Shown here piece after piece: positions 9,836-17,866 of a DNA stretch of 64,000 nt. The translations under genes and the position numbers were made by a program. The notes beneath the pieces are model-generated. The model ran no database searches. It saw only the letters and a list, made by a program, of their open reading frames with translations, and was not told the origin of the DNA. The stretch lies in assembly GCA_002371705.1 (NCBI GenBank), contig DFGI01000028.1, positions 1 to 64,000 of the forward strand. The letters are read 5' to 3'. Source of the stretch: Bacteroidales bacterium UBA3754. Its GTDB lineage: Bacteria; Bacteroidota; Bacteroidia; Bacteroidales; UBA1715. The first letter of the stretch is position 1. Every line of letters begins with the position of its first letter.

Positions 9836-10897
9836 TTATGCTTTTTCGATGTACGAAACTATCCACGCACCAACTTCCTTGGTTCCGTATTTTGCACCGC
9901 CTTCAACTTGAATCTCAGGAGTACGCACATTCGTATCAAGCGAAGCATCAACAGCTTTGCGGACAAGCGCACCTTCTTCTTTCAAATCAAAATACTCGAA
10001 CAACATTGCCACCGAAAGAATCTGTGCCAACGGATTTGCAATGTTCAATCCTTTTGCCTGTGGCCAACTTCCGTGGATTGGCTCAAACACTGGAGTATGC
10101 TCGCCTGTGGAAGCCGATGGCAACAAGCCCATAGAACCAGTAATACAAGAACCTTCGTCGGTAAGAATATCGCCAAATGTGTTTTCTGTCACCATCACAT
10201 CGAAGAAACGTGGTTCCTGAATCATACGCATTGCAGCGTTGTCAACATACATAAAATCTGTTGTCACATCAGGATATTGCGGAGCCATTTCTTGTGCAAT
10301 TTTTCTCCACAAACGGCTCGATGCCAATACATTAGCTTTATCAACCACCGTCAAATGTTTACGGCGTTTACGGGCATAATCGTACGCGACTTTCAAAATT
10401 CTTTCCACTTCTTTACGAGTGTAGTAATTCGTATCGTATGCAACATCGTCGCCTTCTTTTTTCTCGCCAAAATACATACCGCCAGTAAGTTCGCGGATGC
10501 AGATGAAATCAGCTCCTTTCACCAATTCTTCCTTCAAAGGCGATTTGTGTACCAAACAGTCGAATGTCTGCACTGGGCGGATGTTTGCAAACAACCCAAG
10601 TTTTTTACGCATAGCCAACAAACCTTGTTCTGGACGAACTTTTGCGTTTGGATTGTTGTCGAATTTTGGGTCGCCAACCGATGCGAACAACACTGCGTCG
10701 GCATCCATACAAATTTTGAACGTTTCTTCAGGAAACGGGTCGCCAACTTTATCAATTGCATCGGCACCACAAATCGCATTCGTATATGAAAATTCATGTC
10801 CGAATTTCTTACAAACGGCCTGCATCACTGCCACGCCCTGCTCCATTATTTCCGGTCCTATACCATCACCAGGAAGAACTGCTATTTTTGCTTTCAT
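9836..10897 (-). CDS. leuB: 3-isopropylmalate dehydrogenase
   Basis: Oxidises and decarboxylates 3-isopropylmalate with NAD+ in leucine synthesis. The 353 residues are full length. It opens with the family start [13 protein letters not shown], then has [21 protein letters not shown], the substrate-binding [22 protein letters not shown], and the metal and NAD site [16 protein letters not shown] followed by GLLPSAS and FEPIHGS. It stands alone here, with no leuA, leuC or leuD within the window. A TATCTTTG box is complementary to 10923-10930, about 26 nt upstream of the ATG, and its own terminator follows. Confidence 0.97.
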   Translation of the reverse strand: MKAKIAVLPGDGIGPEIMEQGVAVMQAVCKKFGHEFSYTNAICGADAIDKVGDPFPEETFKICMDADAVLFASVGDPKFDNNPNAKVRPEQGLLAMRKKLGLFANIRPVQTFDCLVHKSPLKEELVKGADFICIRELTGGMYFGEKKEGDDVAYDTNYYTRKEVERILKVAYDYARKRRKHLTVVDKANVLASSRLWRKIAQEMAPQYPDVTTDFMYVDNAAMRMIQEPRFFDVMVTENTFGDILTDEGSCITGSMGLLPSASTGEHTPVFEPIHGSWPQAKGLNIANPLAQILSVAMLFEYFDLKEEGALVRKAVDASLDTNVRTPEIQVEGGAKYGTKEVGAWIVSYIEKA

Positions 10898-11005
10898 ATC
10901 TTTACATTTCGTTTAACTGTGGCAAAGATAGTATTTTTCGTTGTTTGTAAAATGATTTTTACGAAAAGCGTGCAAGAAATCACAAAAACATTTGAATTAT
11001 TTCCT

Positions 11006-11013
11006 TACATTTG
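11006..11013 (+). promoter_or_regulatory. -7 box TACATTTG for the 11029-15155 cluster
   Basis: Exact match to the Bacteroidota -7 consensus TAnnTTTG, 15 nt before the ATG at 11029. The nearest TTTG (10991-10994) is only 11 nt away, so the -33 element is uncertain. Confidence 0.5.
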
Positions 11014-11028
11014 TACAAAATAGAACGT

Positions 11029-11673
11029 ATGGACAAAAATCTTGTTGAAATCCAAAAGCGTGCCGCTGATGTAAACCGATATGTGCAAGCGTATGATTCA
11101 CAGTTGGTTATCCCAGCCATCGAAATCGATATTTTATTGCAGAAAACACGGGAATTGTACGATTTGCTGTCGGAACTGAAACAAGTTGTCCCCGACAAAA
11201 ATGGTGTTGAACCAACGGAAAAACCTGTCGTGGAAACAGCGAAGGAACAAGCTCCTGCCGAGGAACAAATCATTGATGTTCTGTCAGTTAAAGACGAGCC
11301 TGTTCAGGAGGAACAAATCCCTGAACCAAAAGTAGAGGAGGTTTCTCAGCCTGAGCCAACGCCCGAGCCTATTGAAGAACAAACAACAAAACGGGAAGTT
11401 TTCACGCCAAAACAAGTGACCGATTTGGGAACAAAATTGGGCAAAAAACCAATTGCGGAAATTATGGGCGCAATTGGCATCAACGACCGTGTGCGCTACA
11501 GATACGTGTTGTTCAACCGCAACCAGGATTTGTTTGAAAACACAATCGCCGTGCTGAATGGATTACCGAATTTCTACGAAGCAATTGAATATTTGAAGAA
11601 AGAATTCGATTGGGATTTTGAAAATGCTGATGTTCAGGACTTTTTAGCAATAGTGGAACGAAGATATTTATAG
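11029..11673 (+). CDS. Conserved Bacteroidota protein of unknown function, acidic linker between two helical ends (214 aa)
   Basis: No function recognised. The start is the ATG at 11029, because an upstream in-frame TTG at 11011 lies inside the -7 box. Residues 1-60 are predicted helical. Residues about 60-125 form a Glu/Pro/Val-rich low-complexity linker. Residues about 125-214 form a compact domain (FTPKQVTDLGTKLGKKPIAE, then DRVRYRYVLFNRNQDLFENT) resembling a C-terminal domain I have seen in conserved Bacteroidales hypotheticals. No signal peptide or membrane segment, so probably cytoplasmic. It is followed after 1 nt by rsmI, so the two are probably co-transcribed. Confidence 0.8.
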   Translation: MDKNLVEIQKRAADVNRYVQAYDSQLVIPAIEIDILLQKTRELYDLLSELKQVVPDKNGVEPTEKPVVETAKEQAPAEEQIIDVLSVKDEPVQEEQIPEPKVEEVSQPEPTPEPIEEQTTKREVFTPKQVTDLGTKLGKKPIAEIMGAIGINDRVRYRYVLFNRNQDLFENTIAVLNGLPNFYEAIEYLKKEFDWDFENADVQDFLAIVERRYL

Positions 11674-11674
11674 T

Positions 11675-12373
11675 ATGGGAAAATTGGTTGTCGTTCCGAC
11701 TCCTGTCGGGAATATGCAGGATATGACATTTCGCGCGGTGGAAGTGCTGAAACAAGCAGACTTGATTCTTGCCGAAGATACCCGCACGTCGGGCAATTTG
11801 CTGAAACATTTTGGCATAGAAACCCGTATGATGGCGCATCATAAATTCAACGAACACGCCACGCTCGACCGCACCCTCGACTGCATCCGCGAAAATTCGC
11901 TCACCGCACTGATTTCGGATGCCGGCACACCTTCGATTTCCGACCCGGGATATTTAATCACAAAACATTGCATTGAAAACGACATCGAAGTGGAATGTTT
12001 GCCTGGAGCCACGGCTTTTGTGCCAGCTCTTGTGATGAGCGGTTTCACAACCGACAGATTTTGTTTTGAAGGTTTCTTACCCCACAAAAAAGGCCGCCAA
12101 AGCCGTCTAATTGGGCTGAAGGACGAAACACGGACAATCATTTTTTATGAATCGCCTCACAGAATCATCAAAACGCTTACACAAATTCAGGAATTTATCG
12201 GAGAACGAAATGTGGCGGTAGTGCGCGAAATATCAAAAGTGTACCAAGAAGTTGTGCGTGGCAGTATTCCAACCGTCATCAAGCATTTTCAGGAAAAACA
12301 ACCCAAAGGAGAATTTGTGCTGCTGGTAGCTGGCAAAGAAGACACCATAAATCTCGAAGATGATGAAGAATAA
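11675..12373 (+). CDS. rsmI: 16S rRNA (cytidine1402-2'-O)-methyltransferase
   Basis: SAM-dependent 2'-O-methylation of C1402 in the decoding centre of 16S rRNA. The 232 residues have the tetrapyrrole-methylase fold marks of RsmI: LVVVPTPVGNMQDMTFRAVE at the N-terminus, AEDTRTSGNLLKHF, ALISDAGTPSISDPG, the PGATAFVPALVMSGF stretch, FEGFLPHKKGRQ, and FYESPHRI near the C-terminus. It overlaps the start of tatD by 14 nt and forms part of the 11029-15155 cluster. Assignment is secure. Confidence 0.96.
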   Translation: MGKLVVVPTPVGNMQDMTFRAVEVLKQADLILAEDTRTSGNLLKHFGIETRMMAHHKFNEHATLDRTLDCIRENSLTALISDAGTPSISDPGYLITKHCIENDIEVECLPGATAFVPALVMSGFTTDRFCFEGFLPHKKGRQSRLIGLKDETRTIIFYESPHRIIKTLTQIQEFIGERNVAVVREISKVYQEVVRGSIPTVIKHFQEKQPKGEFVLLVAGKEDTINLEDDEE

Positions 12374-13166
12374 CTCTCAATCCTCAATTGTCAATTCTCA
12401 ATCAATTGTAAACACCCACAGCCACGTATATGACGAAGCATTCGATTCCGACCGCGACGAAGTTATCCGTCGTGCGGTTTCAATGGGCGTGGAGAAAATG
12501 ATTCTTCCCGACATTGACTCCTCGTCACGAAATCAGATGTTTGCCGTTGCGGAACAATATCCTGAACACTGTTTTCCAATGCTTGGCGTGCATCCAACCT
12601 CGGTAAACGAAAATTTCCAATCGGAACTTGACGCTTTTTTTGCGGAATTGCCAAAGCGGAACATTGTTGGCATTGGCGAGATTGGCATTGATTTGTATTG
12701 GGACAAAACATTTCTTGCCGAACAAATAGAGGTTTTTACACAGCAAGTTGCTGTGGCACAGGAACGAAATCTTCCGATTGTGATACATGTTCGGAAGGCG
12801 TTCAACGAAACGTATCGCGAGCTTCGAAATTTGCCGAGCCAAAAATTTTCGGGCATTTTCCATTGTTTTCCCGGCTCGAAGGAAGAAGCATTTAAAGTTA
12901 TTGAAATGGGCTTCCACATTGGCATAGGCGGCGTACTAACATTCAAAACTTCGCATTTGGACGAAGTGGTGAAGGCTGTTCCTCGCGACAAAATTGTGCT
13001 GGAAACCGACGACCCGTATCTTACGCCCGTTCCACATCGTGGCGAACGCAACGAACCCAGCTACGTGACGTTGGTTGCCGAAAAATTGGCTTCGATTTGG
13101 AATTGCTCGGTTGAGGAAGTTGCCGCCATCACGACCGAAAACGCATTGTCAATATTTGCCATCTGA
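12360..13166 (+). CDS. tatD: TatD-family metal-dependent hydrolase / DNase
   Basis: Member of the TatD/YcfH amidohydrolase-fold family, whose characterised members are metal-dependent DNases. Metal-site residues are visible: THSH near residue 20, GEIGID, VIHVRKA, IFHCFPGS and LETDDPYLTPVPHRG. The family usually begins directly with (I)DTHCH. Here about 18 extra residues precede it, encoded by a run of TCAAT-type short repeats (12372-12410). The only ATG codons are at 12360 and 12363, so the extension is probably translated. It overlaps rsmI by 14 nt and the next gene by 1 nt (TGATG), indicating translational coupling. Confidence 0.93.
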   Translation: MMKNNSQSSIVNSQSIVNTHSHVYDEAFDSDRDEVIRRAVSMGVEKMILPDIDSSSRNQMFAVAEQYPEHCFPMLGVHPTSVNENFQSELDAFFAELPKRNIVGIGEIGIDLYWDKTFLAEQIEVFTQQVAVAQERNLPIVIHVRKAFNETYRELRNLPSQKFSGIFHCFPGSKEEAFKVIEMGFHIGIGGVLTFKTSHLDEVVKAVPRDKIVLETDDPYLTPVPHRGERNEPSYVTLVAEKLASIWNCSVEEVAAITTENALSIFAI

Positions 13167-14395
13167 TGCCATCGATTTTCGAGACATATTTTTCCCGCTT
13201 CGAAGCGTTTGAAAAACGCATAAACGAGCCTGTAAGCAAGCAACTTGGCATAATTGTGACGATTCCGTGTTATTTCGAGCCCGATATTCTGCACACAATC
13301 AACTCGATTTGTGCATGCGAAAAGCCACATTGCGACGTGGAAATCCTTGTCGTGGTGAACCACGGCGAACACGCTTCAACTGAAGTGAAAACACAGAATC
13401 AAAAAACACTGGATGCCCTGAGCACATTTTGTTTGAAATACTCTTCTAAATCGTTGAAAATCATTCCAATAAAAACGTTCGACATACCACAAAAACAAGC
13501 TGGTGTAGGCTATGCACGCAAGGTGGCGATGGACGAAGCCACGCATCGTTTTGCCCAAATCAACAATCCCGACGGCATAATCGTGTCGTGCGACGCCGAC
13601 ACGCTGGTGGCACCGAATTATTTAGTTGCCATCGAAGAATTTTATCAAAAGAACGCAAACATTGACGCGGCAACCATTGCATTCGCACATCAATCAACTG
13701 AAAATGAGGCTATTCTGCAATACGAACTCTATATGCGCTATTATGTGGAACAACTGAAACGAATCAGTTTCCCGTATGCGTTCCACACGGTTGGGTCGTG
13801 TTTTTCCGTTCGCGCAAAAACCTATTGCCGACAAGGCGGAATGAACAAACGGCAGGCTGGCGAAGATTTTTATTTTTTGCAAAAAGTATTTCAAACCGAA
13901 ACGGTTGGTGAAATAAACACCACGCTTGTGATGCCCTCGCCGCGAGCCTCAGACCGAGTGCCGTTTGGCACAGGAACCGCAGTCGCCACGTTGCAGCAAA
14001 ACGGACAGAATTTGCTGACGTACCCAATGGAAAGTTTTGACGTTTTACAAGATTTCTTTTCAAAAATTCCACTCTTTCAAAACTGCGGGAAACAGGAACT
14101 TAGGGAGACCTACAACTCATTGAATACTTGTTTCCAGAAATTTTTACAATTCGATGATTTTAAACAGAAAATTATTGAAATTCAACATAATACAGCTTCC
14201 GAAGAACAATTCCGAAAACGATTTTTCCAATGGTTCAATGGATTTTTGGTATTTAAATTTTTGAATTTCTCCTGTCAGAATGGATTTCAAAAACGTTCCG
14301 TTGTTGAAGTTGCCAAACAGTTGATTCATAGCGAGAAATCATCAACTTTTGATGTATTGCGTGACTATCGGCGGTTGCAGCACGTGGTTGTGTAA
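13166..14395 (+). CDS. Family 2-like glycosyltransferase (409 aa)
   Basis: Predicted nucleotide-sugar glycosyltransferase with a GT-A fold; acceptor unknown. The N-terminal half carries IIVTIPCYFEPD, the DxD-type metal motif as SCDADTLVAPNY (about residues 140-150), GSCFSVRAKTY, and AGEDFYFLQK, which corresponds to the conserved catalytic (G)ED of GT2 enzymes. No membrane helices and no signal peptide, so cytoplasmic. The C-terminal 130 residues are helical and not recognised. It shares one base with the tatD stop, so it belongs to the same operon. Confidence 0.82.
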   Translation: MPSIFETYFSRFEAFEKRINEPVSKQLGIIVTIPCYFEPDILHTINSICACEKPHCDVEILVVVNHGEHASTEVKTQNQKTLDALSTFCLKYSSKSLKIIPIKTFDIPQKQAGVGYARKVAMDEATHRFAQINNPDGIIVSCDADTLVAPNYLVAIEEFYQKNANIDAATIAFAHQSTENEAILQYELYMRYYVEQLKRISFPYAFHTVGSCFSVRAKTYCRQGGMNKRQAGEDFYFLQKVFQTETVGEINTTLVMPSPRASDRVPFGTGTAVATLQQNGQNLLTYPMESFDVLQDFFSKIPLFQNCGKQELRETYNSLNTCFQKFLQFDDFKQKIIEIQHNTASEEQFRKRFFQWFNGFLVFKFLNFSCQNGFQKRSVVEVAKQLIHSEKSSTFDVLRDYRRLQHVVV

Positions 14396-14417
14396 ACCAC
14401 AAAAAATGTTATTTTCG
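14388..14417 (+). promoter_or_regulatory. Internal promoter before the methyltransferase
   Basis: TTG (14388-14390), 19-nt spacer, TATTTTCG (14410-14417), a one-base variant of TAnnTTTG. The predicted transcription start is about 15 nt before the ATG at 14436, which supports that start over the in-frame TTG/ATG codons at 14349-14408. Confidence 0.5.
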
Positions 14418-14435
14418 TGGCATAAAACAGCAAAA

Positions 14436-15155
14436 ATGATAATAGAACCAGAAAACGACCCAATGGGACAAGCGATTTCGGACTTTTTCAACCATAGGAA
14501 ATTGGCGAAATTGCTGTCGGCTACGCAATACACCACCGAGGAGGAATTTCCCGTGCCGTATTTGTTCCGCACGTGGGACGAAATGCCCAAAATGGAGCAA
14601 CAGGCGCTCTCGTTGGCTAACGGCAGCATTCTTGATGTAGGAGCGGCAGCGGGTTGCCATTCATTGTATTTGCAGAGTCAAGGAAAAACAGTAACTGCGG
14701 TTGAAAATTCCCGTTTGTCGGTGGAAGTGATGAAGGCGCGTGGCGTGCAAAACATTGAGGAACAGGATTTTTACGACTTGCAAGGACAAAAATTCGACAC
14801 ACTGCTATTTCTTATGAACGGTATCGGCATTTGCGGTTCTATTGCCGGTTTGCCGCGATTTTTCTCACAATGCAAGAAATTACTGAATCCGAACGGACAA
14901 ATTTTGTTCGATTCGTCGGATTTGATTTATATGTTTACCGACGACGACGGCTCGTGTTGTATCGACCTAAACGGCGATTACTACGGCGAAGTGGTGTATT
15001 CCATGCGTTATCGGCGGATTAAGGCAACGCCTTTCCCGTGGCTGTATGTGGATTTTGCAACCATTTCGTTTTACGCCGAACAAAACGGATACGCCTGCGA
15101 AATGATTTTGGAAGGCGACCATTATGATTATCTGGCACGACTGACGATGAAATAA
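14436..15155 (+). CDS. Class I SAM-dependent methyltransferase (239 aa)
   Basis: Rossmann-fold methyltransferase with unknown substrate. Motif I is SILDVGAAAGCHSLYLQSQG (about residues 66-85), followed by VTAVENS (acidic ribose-binding position), DFYDLQGQKFDTLLFLMNGIG (motif IV) and LLNPNGQILFDSSDL. The frame is open upstream to 14349 and overlaps the glycosyltransferase. I chose the ATG at 14436 because of the promoter-like sequence at 14388-14417 and because the conserved part begins after it. Its place behind a glycosyltransferase could mean a methylated glycan or small-molecule product, but this is inference. Confidence 0.85.
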   Translation: MIIEPENDPMGQAISDFFNHRKLAKLLSATQYTTEEEFPVPYLFRTWDEMPKMEQQALSLANGSILDVGAAAGCHSLYLQSQGKTVTAVENSRLSVEVMKARGVQNIEEQDFYDLQGQKFDTLLFLMNGIGICGSIAGLPRFFSQCKKLLNPNGQILFDSSDLIYMFTDDDGSCCIDLNGDYYGEVVYSMRYRRIKATPFPWLYVDFATISFYAEQNGYACEMILEGDHYDYLARLTMK

Positions 15156-15185
15156 AAAAGCATCCCGAAACCGAGATGCTTTCAC
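15155..15185 (-). terminator. Terminator between convergent methyltransferase and ddh genes
   Basis: Perfect 8-bp stem (15157-15164 with 15175-15182, 10-nt loop). The minus-strand copy is followed by a long T-rich run, so it mainly serves ddh. On the plus strand only a short TTT follows. Confidence 0.8.
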
Positions 15186-15206
15186 AATAGTATAATGAGC
15201 AAAATG

Positions 15207-16100
15207 TTATACTAACGAACGAATCAATTGTTCTTTGTCGCCCGGCAACAAATCCATCATAGGCACTTCAGGCATTGTGTATGCTCCTGGCTGCTGTTTG
15301 AACGTGGCACGGATAGAACCAACCAAAATCTGTGCAGTAAGAGCCGGGTTGTTGATTGTCATTTCGAATTTGAAACGTTGGTTTTGTGTTTTTCCCGACA
15401 CGCCTTTTCTTTCCAACAAAACGCCGTGTCCCATATCGCGGCAGTTGTCAACGCTGTCAACAGGAATCACGTGAAGTTCGTCGTGAGCAAAATAGTCGTC
15501 GGCTTTCAGTTCGTCGTACACTTGTTGAGCGGTGAAACCGTTTTCCAATTCCACGTAAACCATACGGCTATGAACGCCAGCGCCTTGCGGCATTGTCATT
15601 GAAAGTGCATTTTTCACACCTTTTTTAGAACGTGCAACCACCGAGTGTCCCATACTCATACCCGGACCGAAGTTTGTCCACGTAAGACCTTTAGGAGCAG
15701 CGGCCTGCAACAATGTACGAATCACAGAATCGCTTCCTGGGTCCCACCCAGCCGAAATAATTGCCACCGACTTGTTTGCTTTTGCAACTGCGCCAAGCGA
15801 TTCATGCAAATCCCAAATATTTCCGTGAATGTCGAAACTGTCGGCAGTGTTGATACCCATTGCAAGATATTTCTTCGCATTTTCCTCAACGCTGCGGCTC
15901 GGAGTGGCAAGAATCACACCGTCAACTTTTCCAAGTTCTTTTATATCGGTTACCACTTTGTAGGGAGTCAACTCCAAAGGCATTTCACCCGAAACCGAGC
16001 GACGGACAACGCCCGCAATTTCCATATCTGGAGCGACTTCCAACGCTTCCAACACGTATTTTCCAATGTTTCCGTATCCTATAATTGCTATTCTTTTCAT
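15207..16100 (-). CDS. ddh: meso-diaminopimelate D-dehydrogenase
   Basis: NADP-dependent reductive amination of tetrahydrodipicolinate straight to meso-DAP, for lysine and peptidoglycan synthesis. The 297 residues begin MKRIAIIGYGNIGKYVLEAL (Rossmann dinucleotide motif) and contain the family stretches ADSFDIHGNIWDLHE, SAGWDPGSDSVIR, FGPGMSMGHSVVARS and QNQRFKFEMTINNPALTAQIL. I use the ATG at 16100, not the in-frame codon at 16142, because the dinucleotide fold starts there. A TACTTTTG box is complementary to 16121-16128, about 20 nt upstream. Confidence 0.96.
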   Translation of the reverse strand: MKRIAIIGYGNIGKYVLEALEVAPDMEIAGVVRRSVSGEMPLELTPYKVVTDIKELGKVDGVILATPSRSVEENAKKYLAMGINTADSFDIHGNIWDLHESLGAVAKANKSVAIISAGWDPGSDSVIRTLLQAAAPKGLTWTNFGPGMSMGHSVVARSKKGVKNALSMTMPQGAGVHSRMVYVELENGFTAQQVYDELKADDYFAHDELHVIPVDSVDNCRDMGHGVLLERKGVSGKTQNQRFKFEMTINNPALTAQILVGSIRATFKQQPGAYTMPEVPMMDLLPGDKEQLIRSLV

Positions 16101-16269
16101 AACACTTAATTTTTGATTAACAAAAGTAAAAATATCTGTCAATTCAAATTTATAGGCACAGAATTTTTTGTCTTCAACATGTGAATTTTAGTATTTTACT
16201 CATTTGGAATAAGTGATTTACGTAGGATTTATTTTATCCCCTCCTATACACATAAATCAAAATCTATCT

Positions 16270-16324
16270 GTTCCATTTATTTCGGCGGCGAAAGAATTTT
16301 GCGTGTAAGTGAGAGCAAAGAAAA
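16270..16324 (+). repeat. Dispersed intergenic repeat, module 1 (copy A)
   Basis: 55-nt segment that matches 41184-41238 at 51 of 55 positions without gaps. It sits directly upstream of the promoter of the MNT/HEPN pair. The second copy is 25 kb away in another intergenic stretch beside a different accessory gene. Confidence 0.85.
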
Positions 16325-16328
16325 AGTC

Positions 16329-16359
16329 TTGCAAAACAAAGAAAATCTGTATATCTTTG
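16329..16359 (+). promoter_or_regulatory. Promoter of the MNT/HEPN pair
   Basis: TTG (16329-16331), 20-nt spacer, TATCTTTG (16352-16359). The predicted transcription start is about 10 nt before the ATG at 16375, which fixes that ATG as the MNT start. Confidence 0.65.
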
Positions 16360-16374
16360 AAAAAAAAATTTGTT

Positions 16375-16683
16375 ATGGTACGGAAAAATGTCACAGCGTC
16401 AATAAAAACAGCCTTGCAAACACTCCCATATTCAATGGATGTTCGTTTGTTTGGTTCCGAAGCTCGTGGCGATGCCCGCAACAATTCCGATATTGATTTA
16501 TTAATTTTATTGGATTTAAGTCAAGTGAGCCTTGCCGACGAAGAACAAATTTTTTCTGTGCTTTATCCTATTGAATTACAGCACGGGATAGCAATAAATC
16601 CCATTATTATGCCAAAACAAACATGGGGGACACGCAAAACACCACTATACGAAAACATTGAAAGAGAAGGCGTTGCATTATGA
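16375..16683 (+). CDS. MNT-type minimal nucleotidyltransferase (antitoxin-like, 102 aa)
   Basis: Small protein of the pol-beta-like nucleotidyltransferase superfamily. The active-site signature is complete: LFGSEARGDARNNSDIDLLI, with Gly27-Ser28 and the metal-binding Asp39 and Asp41. Such proteins pair with HEPN partners. In studied MntA/HepT systems the nucleotidyltransferase AMPylates and silences the toxin. The frame is open back to 16309, but the promoter at 16329-16359 places the start at 16375. It overlaps the HEPN gene by 4 nt (ATGA), so the two are translationally coupled. An antitoxin role is inferred from pairing and family. Confidence 0.88.
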   Translation: MVRKNVTASIKTALQTLPYSMDVRLFGSEARGDARNNSDIDLLILLDLSQVSLADEEQIFSVLYPIELQHGIAINPIIMPKQTWGTRKTPLYENIEREGVAL

Positions 16684-17093
16684 CAAAAGAAGAACGGATT
16701 GATATTGTAACTTATAGACTAGGAAACGCCAAAACCACATTGGCGGAGGTTCAAAGCCATATTGAAAACGGATTTTATAACACTGCGGTGAATCGTATGT
16801 ATTATGCGTGTTTCTATGCTGCCAGTGCGTTATTGATTGCTAACGAAATTCAAGTAAAATCACACGAGGGAGTTCGACAACAGTTAGGACTTCATTTTGT
16901 TTTGACTGGTAAAATTCCTCAAGAACAAGGGAAATTTTACAGTTTGTTGTATTCCAAACGCACAGCTGGCGACTACGAAGACTTTTTAACCCACGATAAG
17001 GAAACCGCTAATTTACTTTATCCTCGTAGCGTGGAGTTCGTTTCGCAGATTACCATTCTTATTGAAAAATGGGTCAATGAGAATAAAAAGTAA
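16680..17093 (+). CDS. HEPN domain protein, partner of the MNT protein (137 aa)
   Basis: Five-helix HEPN domain of the COG1895/PF05168 type, recognised from NRMYYACFYAASALLIANE (about residues 38-56) and KRTAGDYEDF near residue 95. The usual HEPN RNase motif (Arg, 4-6 residues, His) is not obvious: no Arg has a His at the right distance in the expected helix. It may therefore be a non-RNase or diverged member and not a HepT-type toxin. It overlaps the MNT gene by 4 nt. No transposase or integrase lies next to it, but repeats flank the pair on both sides. Confidence 0.85.
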   Translation: MTKEERIDIVTYRLGNAKTTLAEVQSHIENGFYNTAVNRMYYACFYAASALLIANEIQVKSHEGVRQQLGLHFVLTGKIPQEQGKFYSLLYSKRTAGDYEDFLTHDKETANLLYPRSVEFVSQITILIEKWVNENKK

Positions 17094-17104
17094 AAAGACC
17101 CGAT

Positions 17105-17130
17105 GAGATCCCTCACTTCGTTCGGGAATA
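17105..17130 (+). repeat. Dispersed short element of the CTCACTTCGTTCGGG type
   Basis: Aligns with 43470-43492 (core CCTC-x-T-T-x-CG-Y-TCGG). I recall similar elements as scattered intergenic repeats in Bacteroidales genomes; here the support is the two copies in the window. Confidence 0.4.
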
Positions 17131-17153
17131 CGTTCGTATTAAAGAGAAAAGGA

Positions 17154-17196
17154 GAGGGAAGAAGAAATTTTGCAAAGCAAAATTTCTTCTTCCCTC
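17154..17196. repeat. Perfect 20-bp inverted repeat (long hairpin)
   Basis: Arms 17154-17173 and 17177-17196 are perfectly complementary around a 3-nt loop. It lies between the convergent HEPN gene and the 17272-17796 lipoprotein gene, so it may act as a bidirectional terminator. No clean T-run follows on either strand. A second, shorter inverted repeat (CCTCCC/GGGAGG) follows at about 17225-17250. Confidence 0.75.
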
Positions 17197-17271
17197 ACTT
17201 TCATTTTCCCCCAACCTCGTCATTCCTCCCTTCGCTATCGCTACGGGAGGAATCTGTTTGTAATAACCAAG

Positions 17272-17796
17272 TTACTTCTCCCTCTCCACTCCTTCATACG
17301 TAAAGAATTCGCCAGATTCTATCAAGGCGTTGATTTTGTCAATATCTGGACCGCCCTTAATCGAAAAGTCTTTTTTAGATACAGAATATAGTTCCTCAAA
17401 AGGCTCTCTATCTATGATTCTTGAATACAGCGTATCACGGAGTTTGTCTAAATTTGTTTCTGCATATTCTTCGTATAATTTTTCATATTCTTCCAACGAA
17501 ATATCTGTAACGACTTCTCTGCCATCTAATGATTTTCCATATGTCGTTACCCAATAGCCATTGTTCAATTGCAGAAACTTATTTTCTAATCCCAGCGGTG
17601 TTATTGGTTGAACAAAATTTTTCTTTTCGTTTTCTATTCCCATAGCATACTGTGTGTAATCCTGTTTCATTTTCACAACCGAGTAGTAGCTATTAGGATC
17701 TCTCGACTCTGCTGGTTCATCGTTTTTGTTGCACGAAATCATTACAACACCAAAAACTGCAACTATCAATACTCGAAAAATGTTCCCTCTTTTCAT
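17272..17796 (-). CDS. Putative lipoprotein of unknown function (174 aa)
   Basis: Not recognised. The start is the ATG at 17796 (MKRGNIFRVL). The N-terminus is a lipoprotein signal, with the lipobox VVMISC placing the lipidated Cys at about residue 22. The mature part is acidic and mostly helical, with YEKLYEEYAETNLDKLRDTL in the middle. A plug-like or small periplasmic/surface lipoprotein role is possible but unsupported. It follows the 17867-19471 gene in the same direction with a 70-nt gap and could be its operon partner. Confidence 0.72.
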   Translation of the reverse strand: MKRGNIFRVLIVAVFGVVMISCNKNDEPAESRDPNSYYSVVKMKQDYTQYAMGIENEKKNFVQPITPLGLENKFLQLNNGYWVTTYGKSLDGREVVTDISLEEYEKLYEEYAETNLDKLRDTLYSRIIDREPFEELYSVSKKDFSIKGGPDIDKINALIESGEFFTYEGVEREK

Positions 17797-17866
17797 AATC
17801 TTAATTTTTATAAATGATTTACTATAAATTTTTGAATTACTCTCGTCTCTCAACTAATTACGGTAT

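Noticed and set aside
9908..10789. 293-codon plus-strand ORF opposite leuB
   Set aside because: leuB is a complete, unmistakable gene on the other strand; the antisense frame has no recognisable domain.
10991..11013. Complete promoter with TTTG at 10991 before the 11029 gene
   Set aside because: The spacer is only 11 nt, too short for the Bacteroidota consensus; only the -7 box is kept.
16309..16374. Longer N-terminus for the MNT protein
   Set aside because: The upstream codons lie in repeat module 1 and in the promoter at 16329-16359, so they would not be transcribed as coding sequence.
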